DNA of 64,000 bases from Pseudomonas sp. B21-023 (GTDB taxonomy: Bacteria; Pseudomonadota; Gammaproteobacteria; Pseudomonadales; Pseudomonadaceae), in the NCBI RefSeq assembly GCF_024749165.1, contig NZ_CP087190.1, forward strand, positions 3,135,501 through 3,199,500, in the 5' to 3' direction. A program made the translations under genes and the position numbers. The notes beneath the pieces were generated by a model. That model made no database searches and was not told the DNA's origin. It saw nothing but the letters and a program-made list of their open reading frames with translations. The number at the start of each line of letters is the position of its first letter. Position 1 is the first letter of the stretch. Below are positions 48,279-57,866 of the stretch, one piece after another.

Positions 48279-49645
48279 TCATTCCCCTGTCGCTGGTGGC
48301 CCTGGTGGCCTTGCTGAGCCTGGGTCTGCTGGCCAGCCCCTACCCGTTCCTGGCGCCCGGCGGCGTGATCGGCCTGGCCGGCGTGCTGGTGCTGTACCGC
48401 AAACCGGCCTGGGGCCTGCTGGCGATCGCCACCCTGGTGCCGCTGGAGGGGCTGCTCAAGGACGGCCTGGTGTCCGGCGCCAAGCTGGTGGGCATCGGCC
48501 TGGTGCTGATCCTCAGCCTGCAACTGGCAGTGCGCCAACTTCCCGGCGAGCGCCTGCGCAGCAATCAATGGCGCCTGCTGCTGCCGTTCATGGCCCTTTA
48601 CCTGCTGAGCCTGTGGGCCAGCGACGACGTGGCCCTGTCGGGCGGGCACCTGCGTGAGCTGCTGGTGGGCCTGGTGGTGTTCGTCATTACCTTGCTGGTC
48701 GGTCGCGACCTCAACCTGCCGCTGCTGGCGCGGCTGGTCACCGTCAGCGTGTGCGTAACCTGCCTGTTCGCAATCTTCTCCACCAAATACCAGGAGCAGG
48801 GCCGCGCCTCGGCCATGCTCGACCCCAACGCCTTCGCTCTGCTGATCACCATTGCCATGCCCCTGGGGCTATGGCTGGCGATCAAGGCGCGGCAGATCCC
48901 GGTCAAGCTGTTCTGGGCCGGTTGCTGCGTGTTGCTGCTGGTGGGCATGACCAAGACCGAGTCGCGCTCGGGGCTGGTGGTATTGCTGATCAGCCTGGGC
49001 ATCGTGCTGTACAACTACCGCGAACAGCTGACGCGCATCCGCCCGCGCCACCTGGGCTTCGCCATCCTTGGCCTGGCCATTGTCCTGCCCCTGAGCGTGG
49101 CCTTGATGCCCGCCGGCTACGCCGACCGCATCCAGTCGCTGATGCTGCTCAAGTCCGGGGTCAACGCCCACCAGGACGAATCGCTGGGCCGGCGCGCCTC
49201 CTACCTGGTGGTGGGCAAGGAAATGATCAGCCACAGCCCGCTGCTCGGTACCGGCCCCGGCACCTTCCCGCTGCACTATGCCGACACTGGTTTCTCCAAG
49301 GCCTTTGCCCCGGTCAACAGCAAGACCACCGACCTCTACCGCCGCGCTCACAATACCTACCTGGAGCTGTTCAGCGAGGTCGGCCTGCCGGCGGGCCTGC
49401 TGTTCGTCGGCATGATTGCCCTGGCCCTGCGCAACTTCTGGCAGGCCCGCGCCGCCTTCCGCGCGGCCGGCGACCCGGACCGCGCCGACCTGATGACCCA
49501 CCTGACCATGAGCATGCTCGCCATCGGCCTGTTCCTGATGTTCCTCAGCGCCCCGAGCCACAAGTACCTGTGGCTGATGCTGGCGCTGTCCAGCGTGCTG
49601 CTTGGCCAGGCGCGTGAGCAGCAGCCCGTGGAGGTGGCCCGATGA
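48275..49645 (+). CDS. O-antigen ligase/Wzy-type polymerase
   Basis: This 456-aa protein has about 11-12 transmembrane segments. The large periplasmic loop with GRRASYLVVGKEMISHSPLLGTGPGTFPLHY... RRAHNTYLELFSEVGLPAG (about 300-375) is the Wzy_C/O-antigen ligase signature. In this locus, without another polymerase, it is the likely Wzy that polymerises repeat units in the periplasm. It starts at MIIPLSLVALVALL and overlaps both neighbours by four bases, which indicates translational coupling. Confidence 0.88.
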   Translation: MIIPLSLVALVALLSLGLLASPYPFLAPGGVIGLAGVLVLYRKPAWGLLAIATLVPLEGLLKDGLVSGAKLVGIGLVLILSLQLAVRQLPGERLRSNQWRLLLPFMALYLLSLWASDDVALSGGHLRELLVGLVVFVITLLVGRDLNLPLLARLVTVSVCVTCLFAIFSTKYQEQGRASAMLDPNAFALLITIAMPLGLWLAIKARQIPVKLFWAGCCVLLLVGMTKTESRSGLVVLLISLGIVLYNYREQLTRIRPRHLGFAILGLAIVLPLSVALMPAGYADRIQSLMLLKSGVNAHQDESLGRRASYLVVGKEMISHSPLLGTGPGTFPLHYADTGFSKAFAPVNSKTTDLYRRAHNTYLELFSEVGLPAGLLFVGMIALALRNFWQARAAFRAAGDPDRADLMTHLTMSMLAIGLFLMFLSAPSHKYLWLMLALSSVLLGQAREQQPVEVAR

Positions 49646-50607
49646 GCCGGGTGAGTATCGTCATCCCGATGTTCAACGAAGCCCGCCATATCGGCCGCAC
49701 CCTCGATGCCGCCCGGCGCGCGGCCAGCGCAGCCGGGCTGGCCTGCGAACTGATCGTGGTGGACAACGGCTCCAGTGACAACGGCCCGGCGATCGCCCGC
49801 GCCCACGGTGCCCAGGTGCTGAGCCTGCCGGGCGTGGCCATCGGCGCCCTGCGCAATGCCGGTGTGAACGCCAGTCAAGGCGACTGGCTAGCCTTCCTCG
49901 ATGCCGACATCGAGGTCCCGGAACACTGGCTGGACCTGCTGCTGGACCTGCAACGCCGAGGCGAAGGCGATGTCTTCGCCCTGGACTGCGACACCCCGCG
50001 CCAAGCGCCCTGGTTCGCCCAGGCCTGGCAACGGCGCACCCTGCGCACCGGGCAGACAGTGCAGGACTGTACCTGGCTGCCCACCCCCAACTTGTTGATG
50101 CGGCGCCACTGGTTCGAGCAGGTCGGCGGTTTCGATGAGCGCCTGCGCACCGGCGAGGACAAGGACTTCACCCTGCGCCTGCATGAAGCCGGCGCGCGCC
50201 TTCGCGTGCTGCGCGAACCTGCGGTGCTGCACTGGGGTTATGAAGCCAACTGGCGCGAGTGGCTGGGCAAGGAGATGTGGCGCCAGGGCAGCCACCTGCA
50301 ATTGCTGCGCAGCCATGGCGTGAGCCTGCGCCTGCTGCGTTTTCCGATGCTCTCGGTGGGCGCCTGGGTGCTGGATGCCGTTGCCCTGTCGGCGCTGCTC
50401 GACGGCTTCCCTCATGTCGCGCTGTTCTTCCTGCTGGTCAGCGCCCTGCCCGCGCTGTTCCTCAGCCTGCGCCAGAGCCGCAGGCACCGCGACCCGCTGC
50501 TCACGCTGCAACTCTGGGGCCTGCACTGGCTGCGCCTGCACCTGGCCGGCGCGGCCTTCATCCTCAGCCTGTTCAACCGCACCGCAAGGAGGCCCGCCCG
50601 TGGCTGA
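49642..50607 (+). CDS. Glycosyltransferase family 2
   Basis: This 321-aa protein has the GT-A N-terminal part SIVIPMFNEARHIGRTLDAAR (5-25), then ELIVVDNGSSDNGPAIARAHGA and WLAFLDADIEVP with the DXD-like metal site D-A-D-I, and GGFDERLRTGEDKDFTLRLHEAGA with the ED motif. Hydrophobic segments at the C-terminus (about 235-310) suggest membrane association. It transfers a sugar from a nucleotide donor; specificity is unknown. Translational coupling with the previous gene is by ATGA overlap. Confidence 0.9.
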   Translation: MSRVSIVIPMFNEARHIGRTLDAARRAASAAGLACELIVVDNGSSDNGPAIARAHGAQVLSLPGVAIGALRNAGVNASQGDWLAFLDADIEVPEHWLDLLLDLQRRGEGDVFALDCDTPRQAPWFAQAWQRRTLRTGQTVQDCTWLPTPNLLMRRHWFEQVGGFDERLRTGEDKDFTLRLHEAGARLRVLREPAVLHWGYEANWREWLGKEMWRQGSHLQLLRSHGVSLRLLRFPMLSVGAWVLDAVALSALLDGFPHVALFFLLVSALPALFLSLRQSRRHRDPLLTLQLWGLHWLRLHLAGAAFILSLFNRTARRPARG

Positions 50608-51736
50608 GTTCATTTTCTGGCTATGCCTGCTACTGCCGTTGTACGCCTGGGTCGGCTACCCGCTGCTGCTGACCCTGGCTGCGCCGTTCTTCGCCCGTCG
50701 CACCGCCATGCCGTTGCCCGCGCAACGGGTCAGTGTGGTGATCGCCGCGCACAACGAAGAGCGGCATATCGAAGCCAAGCTTGCCAGCGTGCTCGGCCAG
50801 GACTACGCAGCCGCGGAGCTGCAGGTGGTGGTGGCCAGCGACGGCTCCAGCGACCGCACCGTGGCCTTGGCCCGTGGCCTGGGCGACCTCCGGGTGCAGG
50901 TGCTGGACCTGCCACGCCTGGGCAAGGCCGGTGCGTTGAACAGTGCCGTGCAGGTGTGCACGGGCGACCTGCTGGTGTTCACCGACGCCGATAACCAGTG
51001 GTCGACCGACACCCTCGGCCTGCTGCTCGCCCCCTTCGCCGATGCGCAGGTCGGCGGCACTGCAGGGCACATGATCATTCCCGACCCGGGCAAGGGCCTG
51101 AGCATCGGCGACAGCCTGTACCGCCACTACGAAGCCTGGGTGCGCAAGGTGGAGAACCGCACCGGCTGCATGGTCTCGGCCGACGGCGCCCTGCTGGCCC
51201 TGCGCCGGGGGCTGTACCAGCCAATCCCGAAACAGGTCAACGACGACTTCTTCATCAGCACCTGCGCACCGGCCGCAGGCCTGCGCATCGTCTATGTGCC
51301 CGAGGCGGTGGTGCTCGATCAGGGCGTCGACGAGGCCGACAAGCAGTTCCGCCGCCGCCAGCGCGTCACCGTCGGTGGCCTGCTGAGCCTGGCCGCCCGC
51401 CGCGAGCTGCTCAATCCGGCGCGCCACGGCCTGTACGCCATCGCCCTGATCAGCCACAAGCTGATCCGCCGCCTAGCCCCGGTACTGCTGCTGCCGCTGT
51501 TGCTGGCCAACCTGTGGCTGGCCGCCGAGCCCGGTTTCTACCGCCTGACCCTGGCCCTGCAACTGCTCGGCTACGCCGCCGCCATCGCCGGCCTGCTCGA
51601 CGCCCGCCGGCGCTTGCCCCGCCCGTTCCGCCTGGCCGCCTTCGTGCTGGTCACCCTCGCCGGCATGAGCGTGGGCCTGTGGCAGTTCCTGCGCGGGCAC
51701 AGCTACAGCCAATGGAACCCCGACCAGAATCGATGA
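50600..51736 (+). CDS. Membrane glycosyltransferase family 2 (IcaA/HAS-like)
   Basis: This 378-aa protein starts with GTG at 50600, preceded by AAGGAGG; eight bases overlap the previous gene. An N-terminal TM (FIFWLCLLLPLYAWVGYPLLLTLAA) is followed by the GT-A domain: SVVIAAHNEERHIEAKLAS, VVASDGSSDRTV, LVFTDADNQWSTDT, and a NDDFFIS/QFRRRQR-type QxxRW equivalent. Two to three C-terminal segments follow. It resembles processive or membrane-bound GT2 enzymes. In this operon it may add a sugar to the repeat unit or to the polymer. Confidence 0.88.
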   Translation: MAEFIFWLCLLLPLYAWVGYPLLLTLAAPFFARRTAMPLPAQRVSVVIAAHNEERHIEAKLASVLGQDYAAAELQVVVASDGSSDRTVALARGLGDLRVQVLDLPRLGKAGALNSAVQVCTGDLLVFTDADNQWSTDTLGLLLAPFADAQVGGTAGHMIIPDPGKGLSIGDSLYRHYEAWVRKVENRTGCMVSADGALLALRRGLYQPIPKQVNDDFFISTCAPAAGLRIVYVPEAVVLDQGVDEADKQFRRRQRVTVGGLLSLAARRELLNPARHGLYAIALISHKLIRRLAPVLLLPLLLANLWLAAEPGFYRLTLALQLLGYAAAIAGLLDARRRLPRPFRLAAFVLVTLAGMSVGLWQFLRGHSYSQWNPDQNR

Positions 51737-51745
51737 GCGACGGAC

Positions 51746-52753
51746 ATGCCGATCAAGACCCACATCAAGCAGGCCAGCGGCTGGTTCTATTTCAACTCGC
51801 CACGCGGACGCGCCGAGCTGCGTGGCGCCGGGGTGATCCTCATGCTGCACCGGGTGCTGGCCGATGACGCCAGCGCCGCGCTGCCCCACCGCAACGAGCT
51901 GTGCGTCGGCCCGCGGGCCTTCGAGGGCTTGCTGCGCTGGCTGCCCCGGCATTTCGATTGCGTCAGCCTCATGGACCTGCTGCAGAGCCACGAGGAACCC
52001 CGCGCCGACTGCCGCCCCAAGGTAGCCCTGACCTTCGACGACGGCTGGCGCGACAACGCCGTCAACGCCTTCCCGCTGCTGCAGCGTCACCAGGTGCCGG
52101 CAAGCATCTTCCTGTCCACCGACTACATCGGCAGCCGCCAGCGCTTCTGGTGGGAAAGCGTCGGCGAGACACTGTGGGGCAGCCATGGCGAAGAGGCCCG
52201 GCGGCAACTGATCGAACGCCTGCGCAAACTCGGCCGACCGTTACCGGCGGCCTACTTCATGCACGACCACAGCAAGGCCCGCAGCCTGGTGCTGGCGCGC
52301 TACCTGCAGACCCTCAAGAGCCTGAGCCCCCAGGCCCTGCACGTGCTGACCGACGCCTGCCCGACAGAGTCGCTGCCCCAGGCCATGGACTGGCAGCAGG
52401 TGCGCGCCCTGGAGGACTCAGGCCTGGTGCGTTTCGGCCCGCATGGCGCCAGCCATGCCCTGCTGCCCTACCTGGACGACCATCGCCTCAACGAAGAACT
52501 GACCCGCAGCCATGCGGCACTCAACGAAGGCTGCCGCGCACCGCTGCCGGTGTACTGCTACCCCAACGGCGACCACGACGAGCGCGTGCGGGCCCAGGTC
52601 GCCGCGCATCGCTACCCCTACGCCCTGAGCACCCGCCCGGGCATCTGCCAGGGTCATGACGATCCGCTGGCCCTGCCGCGCATCGGCGTCAGCCAGCGCA
52701 ATGCCAGCCGGCCCTCGCTGCTGGCCTGGCGCATCAGTCGTGGAGAACGCTGA
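51746..52753 (+). CDS. Polysaccharide deacetylase, NodB/CE4 family
   Basis: This 335-aa protein has the CE4 motif 1 ALTFDDGWRDNAVNAF (TFDDG) and, further on, HGASH as the metal-binding HxxxH, then HYPYALST-type sequence (AHRYPYALSTRPG) for later motifs. LHRVLADD near the start is typical of the YadE/PgdA-like branch. No signal peptide is visible. It would remove N-acetyl or O-acetyl groups from sugars, perhaps at the lipid-linked stage. It runs into the next gene with a TGATG junction. A ChbG-type deacetylase is also encoded in the locus. Confidence 0.88.
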   Translation: MPIKTHIKQASGWFYFNSPRGRAELRGAGVILMLHRVLADDASAALPHRNELCVGPRAFEGLLRWLPRHFDCVSLMDLLQSHEEPRADCRPKVALTFDDGWRDNAVNAFPLLQRHQVPASIFLSTDYIGSRQRFWWESVGETLWGSHGEEARRQLIERLRKLGRPLPAAYFMHDHSKARSLVLARYLQTLKSLSPQALHVLTDACPTESLPQAMDWQQVRALEDSGLVRFGPHGASHALLPYLDDHRLNEELTRSHAALNEGCRAPLPVYCYPNGDHDERVRAQVAAHRYPYALSTRPGICQGHDDPLALPRIGVSQRNASRPSLLAWRISRGER

Positions 52754-54057
52754 TGAATCGCAACAGCTATATGCGCCACCTGGCACTGAGCATGGGCACC
52801 AAGCTTGCGATGATCGCCCTGCGCCTGCTGCGCAACGTGCTGCTGGCGCGCATCCTCGGGCCGAGCGAGCGCGGCCTGTTCGCCCTGCTCAGTACCCTGC
52901 CCGACCTGATCAGCGCCGCCACCAGCGGCGGCCTGAACAGCGCGGTCGGCTACCAGGCGGCCAAGCAGCGCGACATGGGCCTGCTGCTGACCCAGGTGCT
53001 GGTCTACGGTTGCCTGCTGGCCGGCGTGCTGACCCTGGCCTGCGTGTTCCTGGTGCGCGAGTTCGGCGCCAACCTGGAAGTCACCATGCAACTGGGCCTG
53101 CTGGCTTGGCTATTGCTGCTGGCGGTGCCGATGACCGTGCTCAAGAGCGGCCTGCTGACCCTGCACAACGCCAGCGGCGGCGTCGGCGCCTTCAACGCCC
53201 TGCGCCTGACCGAGTCGCTGGCGCCGCTGCTGCTGTTCCTCGGGCTGTTCTGGATGTGGCGAGACGAGGCGCTGGAAGCGGCGCTGATCAGCTGGCTGTG
53301 CGGCATCGCCCTGGTCCTGGCGCTGGGCCTGTGGTGGCTGCGCCGCCAGTACCCGCTGGCGCTGCGCTGGGACCGCAGTGGCCAGCGTGAGTTGCTCAGC
53401 TACAGCGCCAAGAGCCACCCCGACCTGTTGTTCCAGCAGTTGATCCTGCGCTCGGACTACCTGTTCATCGGCGCGCTGCTCGGCAGCACCGCCCTGGGCC
53501 ACTACGCCATGGCCAGCGCCGCCGCCGAACTGCTGCTGATCGTCCCCGAGGCGGTGACCACACCGCTGATGAAGCGCCTGCTGCAGCAGGATGCCGGCAT
53601 GGAGCGCATCACTCCCCTGGCCCTGCGCCTGACCGCCACGGTGATGCTAGGCGCCTGCCTGGGCATGGCGCTGATCGGCCACTGGCTGATCGTCACCTTG
53701 TTCGGCGCCGACTACGCCCCGGCCTACCCGGCCCTGCTGGCGTTGCTGCCGGGCCTGCTGGGACTGTGCTATGCCAGCATCTTGCGCCTGGACCTGCTAG
53801 GCAAGAACCGTCCCGGCACGGTGTCGTTGATGATGGGCGCTGGTGCCGCGCTGAACCTGGTGCTCAACATCTTCCTCATTCCGGCCTGGGGAATCGTCGG
53901 CGCGGCCGCAGCTTCGTCCATCGCCTACCTGGCGGTCACCGTGACGATGCTGGTGCTGTACTGCCGCCTCAGCGGCGTGCCGCTGGGCCAGACCCTGATC
54001 ATCCTGCCCGCCGACCTGACGCCGCTGCGCCAGATGCTGCAACGGAGGGCGGCATGA
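52753..54057 (+). CDS. Lipid-linked repeat unit flippase (Wzx, MATE/MOP fold)
   Basis: This 434-aa protein has about 12 transmembrane segments. The start MNRNSYMRHLALSMGTKLAMIALRLLRNVLLARILGPSERGLFALL is the Wzx/polysaccharide-biosynthesis pattern, with LGPSERGLFAL in the first loop. It flips undecaprenyl-linked repeat units across the inner membrane and, with the Wzy-like and GumC-like proteins, defines a Wzx/Wzy pathway. The start overlaps the previous stop in TGATG; its end overlaps the next start in ATGA. Confidence 0.9.
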   Translation: MNRNSYMRHLALSMGTKLAMIALRLLRNVLLARILGPSERGLFALLSTLPDLISAATSGGLNSAVGYQAAKQRDMGLLLTQVLVYGCLLAGVLTLACVFLVREFGANLEVTMQLGLLAWLLLLAVPMTVLKSGLLTLHNASGGVGAFNALRLTESLAPLLLFLGLFWMWRDEALEAALISWLCGIALVLALGLWWLRRQYPLALRWDRSGQRELLSYSAKSHPDLLFQQLILRSDYLFIGALLGSTALGHYAMASAAAELLLIVPEAVTTPLMKRLLQQDAGMERITPLALRLTATVMLGACLGMALIGHWLIVTLFGADYAPAYPALLALLPGLLGLCYASILRLDLLGKNRPGTVSLMMGAGAALNLVLNIFLIPAWGIVGAAAASSIAYLAVTVTMLVLYCRLSGVPLGQTLIILPADLTPLRQMLQRRAA

Positions 54058-55964
54058 AGGCCGCCTTGCTGTGCGGCGCGCTCTTGGCGCAGGGCGTGTT
54101 CGCCGCGCCGGTGCAGTGGGCGGACATCCGCGACGGCAGCCTGTACCTGCTCCCCGACCGCGCCGACGAACTGCGTATCCAGTGGCAGCCCGCCTGGCAG
54201 GCCGATGCCAACGCCGAGCGTCTGTACCTGCTGGACGGCCAGGGGCGCCTGGCCGGCAACCGGCGGATCGAAGCCGCGCAGGTGCGCGGCGAGCAACGCT
54301 GGCCGTTGGCGGCGGGCGGCGGCGCTTATCGCCTGGAGGTGCCCGGCTACAGCTTCCGTGACTATCGCATCCAGCACGACAACAGCACCCGCGCGCTGTT
54401 CGCCCCGGCAAAGGTGCACTTCAGCGCAGAAGTCAGACCAGGCGTTGCCCTGTATTTCCGGGTCAAGGCCGGCGAGCAGGCGGTATTGGCCGGCAAGCAC
54501 CACGGCGGCGTGCATGGCCTGTTCGCCGAACGCCTGAGCGATGGCCGGCGCATCCAGCTACCACTCAAGCCCTACCGTGCCTACTGGCGCTTCGATCAAC
54601 AGGCGCTGCCCGCCAGCGGCCGTGACGAGATCTGGCGACTGGGCCTGCAGGGCAGCGGCAAGGCGGCGTTCTGGCTCGACGGCAGCGCCAACCTGTTCGC
54701 CCAGCGCGCCGCCGACCTGGGCGAGCTGCCACAACTGCCGGGCCAGGTAACCCTTGCCTTGGGTGACAAGGTCCTCGGCCCCACCCCACGGCTGGGCGTC
54801 GCCCTGCCCTACGTGCTGCCACCAGCCTCGAGCTTTGCCGCGCTGGACGCCCTGCGCCCCCAGGCCGCCGGCTTCTACAGTTTCGTCGACGTACTGCAAC
54901 GCCAGCCGGACTTCGAAAACGCCTGGCGCAAGCTCTATCAGCAGCGCTTCGGCATTCTCCAGGACATCACCCTGCTGGCTGGCAGCGCCCGGGTCGCCGA
55001 CCTGCGCAGCGACCGTACCAGCACCGACGGGCTGAGCGCCTGGCTCGAGGCGACCAAAGCCCTGGGCGGCAAGGGCACTCACTACCTGGCCTTCGCCGAC
55101 GAGCCGAATCTCAACTACCGCGACTACGCCAGCTACCGCGATTTCTTCCAGGCCATGGCCAAACGCGTGCGCGAGTATCCCGGTGCCCACGAGGCCGGCG
55201 TGCGTATCGCCATGCCGGCCTCCTCGCGCCTGCTCGGCGGGCCTTTCACCGACGACGGCAAGCAGCGCCGCGGCATCGACTGGGCGCGGCGCCTGCTGGC
55301 CGAGCAAGGCGCGCAGATCGACGCCCTGGCCTGGCACGAATGGATGGTCCGCGACCTGCTCGCCACCCGCAGCTACCGCGACAGCGTGCGCCAGGCTGCC
55401 GCGCTGGTGGGCCTGGATGGCCAAGGGCGGCCGCGCAAGGCGCTGCTGCTGGACCAGACCAACCTGTCCAGCGGCTCGAGCCTGAGCCCCTACGAGCAGA
55501 ACACCCACTACGCCGGCTTGTGGTGGGCCTCGGTGGTGATCAACGCCGCCAGTGACGGCCTGCTCGACATGCTCAACTGGTTCCATGTCGCCGACGAGCC
55601 CGAATGGCCCAAGGGCATGCTGCGCGATGCCGGCGGCCAGCGCTACGAACTCAAGCCGGTAGGCCTGGCCCAGCAGTTCATCCAGCGCCACTGGCTGGAC
55701 CAGGTGCTGGCCCTGGACAACGACGCCTTCGAGGTCGACGCCCTGGCCATGGCCCGCCAGCACCAGCGCAGCCTGCTGGGGGTGAACAAGGCCGAGCGCC
55801 TGCAGCAGGTGGCGCTGACCCTCGGCGGCTGCCCCAACGGCCAGCTCGAACTGTTCGGCCCCGACAACCAGAGCCGCCGCGCCAGCTTCAGCTGCACCGA
55901 TGGCCAGATCCATTTTCAACTGCCAGGGCAGACCGTATTCGCCCTGACCTGGAGCGCGTCATGA
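54054..55964 (+). CDS. Secreted glycoside-hydrolase-like protein
   Basis: This 636-aa protein has a signal peptide (MKAALLCGALLAQGVFA, cleaved near residue 17). A beta-rich N-terminal half (about 20-240) includes a putative carbohydrate-binding region. From about 255 the sequence is alpha/beta, with GFYSFVDVLQ, HYLAFADEPNLNYRDY (Asp-Glu-Pro, like the Glu of the clan GH-A NEP motif), DALAWHEWMVRDLL, and LLDQTNLSSGS, which suggest a (beta/alpha)8 glycosidase such as the GH39/PslG type. A C-terminal beta domain ends it. Exopolysaccharide loci often encode such hydrolases to trim polymer in the periplasm. The substrate is unknown. Confidence 0.75.
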   Translation: MKAALLCGALLAQGVFAAPVQWADIRDGSLYLLPDRADELRIQWQPAWQADANAERLYLLDGQGRLAGNRRIEAAQVRGEQRWPLAAGGGAYRLEVPGYSFRDYRIQHDNSTRALFAPAKVHFSAEVRPGVALYFRVKAGEQAVLAGKHHGGVHGLFAERLSDGRRIQLPLKPYRAYWRFDQQALPASGRDEIWRLGLQGSGKAAFWLDGSANLFAQRAADLGELPQLPGQVTLALGDKVLGPTPRLGVALPYVLPPASSFAALDALRPQAAGFYSFVDVLQRQPDFENAWRKLYQQRFGILQDITLLAGSARVADLRSDRTSTDGLSAWLEATKALGGKGTHYLAFADEPNLNYRDYASYRDFFQAMAKRVREYPGAHEAGVRIAMPASSRLLGGPFTDDGKQRRGIDWARRLLAEQGAQIDALAWHEWMVRDLLATRSYRDSVRQAAALVGLDGQGRPRKALLLDQTNLSSGSSLSPYEQNTHYAGLWWASVVINAASDGLLDMLNWFHVADEPEWPKGMLRDAGGQRYELKPVGLAQQFIQRHWLDQVLALDNDAFEVDALAMARQHQRSLLGVNKAERLQQVALTLGGCPNGQLELFGPDNQSRRASFSCTDGQIHFQLPGQTVFALTWSAS

Positions 55965-55998
55965 GACGCACCTCGATCAGCCATGCCCAGGAGGCACC

Positions 55999-56688
55999 AT
56001 GACTGCATTCACCAAGATCCAGGACCGCATCAAGCGCAAGGGACTGCGAGACACCTGCCGTAGCGCCTTCCGGCATTACGTCTTCTATCATTGGGAACTG
56101 TTGTGGATGGAGCGCGACCTGGTCAGCCCGGTGCCGCCGCACCGGCTCAAGCCCTACGGCACCTTGCGGGTCGAGCACATCACCGTGCATAACGTGCGCG
56201 CCTTCGCCCGCCACTTCGGCGACCGCGTCGAGACCATGCGCGAGCTGGCCGCCGAGGGCCATACCGGGTTGATGTTCCTCGACGACGACAACGACGCCGT
56301 GGCATTCATCTGGGGCAGCAGCCGCCATTACCACGACCGTCACTACTACGGTTGCTGGTTCCCGGTCGGGCCGGGGGAGTTCTTCGAGTTCGGCGGCGAG
56401 CTGATCCGCAAATACTGGGGTACCGAGCTGTCGGTGGACCTGCAGCTGGAACTGTGGAAGGCCATGGCCGCCCAGGGCTGCACCAAGGTGGTGGACGTGT
56501 GCGAGCAGCACAATATTCCGGCGCTCAAGCTGCACCTGCGCATGGGTTATCAGGAACAAGGACGGATCATGAACGTGTACTGCCTGTTTGGCCGCTGGAA
56601 GTTCTTCCGCGAAAGCCGCTACACCGCCTCGCGACTCGAGCCGTTGCGCAAGCCGGAGGCTCCGGCCTCCTCGGCCACGGCGGGCTGA
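55999..56688 (+). CDS. GNAT-fold acyltransferase-like protein
   Basis: This 229-aa protein contains LRVEHITVHNVRAFARHFGDRVETMRELAAEGHTGLMFLDDD at the N-terminus and, near 115-195, WFPVGPGEFFEFGGELIRKYWGTELSVDLQLELWKAMAAQGCTKVVDVCEQHNIPALKLHLRMGYQEQGRIM. The segment NIPALKLHLRMGYQEQGR is the usual GNAT motif around the acyl-CoA site (N...H..L.MGF). The N-terminus differs from ordinary GNATs. It may acetylate a sugar or an amino group of the repeat unit. It lies in the 34-bp gap after the glycosidase gene and before the next GNAT-type gene. Confidence 0.75.
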   Translation: MTAFTKIQDRIKRKGLRDTCRSAFRHYVFYHWELLWMERDLVSPVPPHRLKPYGTLRVEHITVHNVRAFARHFGDRVETMRELAAEGHTGLMFLDDDNDAVAFIWGSSRHYHDRHYYGCWFPVGPGEFFEFGGELIRKYWGTELSVDLQLELWKAMAAQGCTKVVDVCEQHNIPALKLHLRMGYQEQGRIMNVYCLFGRWKFFRESRYTASRLEPLRKPEAPASSATAG

Positions 56689-56693
56689 CCCCC

Positions 56694-57866
56694 ATGGGCC
56701 TGCAACTGAAATGGTGCGCCTCGCTGCGCGCCGGCGACTTTCCCGCCGCCGACTACGAGGCGCTGCGCAGGCGCCTGCCCGACAGCACGCCGTTCAACCA
56801 CCTCGGCTGGCTGCGCGCCGCCGAGTCAGCCCTGCTGCCGGGCCAGCGGCTGCAGGTCCTGCTCGGCTACCAGGACGAACGCCTGTGCCTGTGCCTGCCG
56901 CTGATCCGTGCCCGCGAACCGTTCGGCCCGCTGTTCGCCCCGGTGGTGCGCCACCTGGGATACCCGCTGAGCGACCGCATCGCCCTGCTCATCGACCTGC
57001 CGGCGCTATATGCCGACCAGGTCCTGCAGGCCATACGCAAGCGGCTACCGCATGCCTTGCTGCAGTTGAGTGAAGTACCGGACAGTGCCGAGCACGATGG
57101 CTGGCTGCGCCAGTGGGCCGGCGCCAGCTCCACCTGGCAGCAGCGCCTGACCTGCCGGGTGCCGGTGCACCGCATCAACGAACAGGACCGCCAGGAAGTC
57201 AGCGGCGACCCACGCTACAAGCTGCGCCGCGCGCGCAAACGCATCAAGGCCTGCGGTGCCAGCGTGCGCCGGGTCGTGGCCACTCCCGAGAACATGGGTG
57301 AACTGCTCGACGCCATCAGCGCCGTCGAAGCGACCAGCTGGAAAGGCGACGACGAGGTCGGCATCTTCTCCGGCCCCCAGCGTCGCCCATGGATGTACCA
57401 GGCCTTCACCGCCCTGGCCGGCGAAGGCCTGGTGTGCCTGGTGCTGCTGGAACTGGACGGGCGCTGCATCAGTTACCGCCTGGGCCTGCTGGAGCGCGGC
57501 CGGGTGTACGACTACAACCTGGCCTTCGTTCCTGAGTACCGCGACCTGGGCAGTGGCCGCGTGCTGCTGGAGGAATGGATTCACTGGGGCCTGGACGAAG
57601 ACTGGAAATGGGTCGACGCTTCGCGGGTCAGCCTGGACAACTCCAGCCACCAGTTGCACGAGCGCATGACCGGCCAGGTCGAACAGTGGCGCCTGAGCAG
57701 CTACAGCTGGCGCCCCGACGGCGTGCTGCTGGGGCTGGCGCTACGCTGCTGGCACTGGTTCAAGCCACGCCTGCGCAGACGCTCGCCGCGCCAGGAAGCC
57801 GATGTTGTCGCCCCCACCCCGCCACAGGAGCGCCCGGATGCCATCCCAGGTCATAGTCAACGCTGA
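56694..57866 (+). CDS. BioF2/CelD-type GNAT protein
   Basis: This 390-aa protein is a two-lobed GNAT (BioF2/CelD-like, also seen in FemAB-type proteins). YKLRRARKRIKACGASVRRV, then ATSWKGDDEVGIF, and finally LVCLVLLELDGRCISYRLGLLERGRVYDYNLAFVPEYRDLGSGRVLLEEWIHWGLDEDWKWVD match the C-terminal GNAT core (Y.PEYR.L..G..L). Members of this family are common in exopolysaccharide loci (for example CelD of the cellulose-type cluster) and probably add acyl groups to the polymer or its carrier. The basic tail (RRRSPRQEADVV) is not conserved. It overlaps the next gene by 29 bases. Confidence 0.75.
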   Translation: MGLQLKWCASLRAGDFPAADYEALRRRLPDSTPFNHLGWLRAAESALLPGQRLQVLLGYQDERLCLCLPLIRAREPFGPLFAPVVRHLGYPLSDRIALLIDLPALYADQVLQAIRKRLPHALLQLSEVPDSAEHDGWLRQWAGASSTWQQRLTCRVPVHRINEQDRQEVSGDPRYKLRRARKRIKACGASVRRVVATPENMGELLDAISAVEATSWKGDDEVGIFSGPQRRPWMYQAFTALAGEGLVCLVLLELDGRCISYRLGLLERGRVYDYNLAFVPEYRDLGSGRVLLEEWIHWGLDEDWKWVDASRVSLDNSSHQLHERMTGQVEQWRLSSYSWRPDGVLLGLALRCWHWFKPRLRRRSPRQEADVVAPTPPQERPDAIPGHSQR

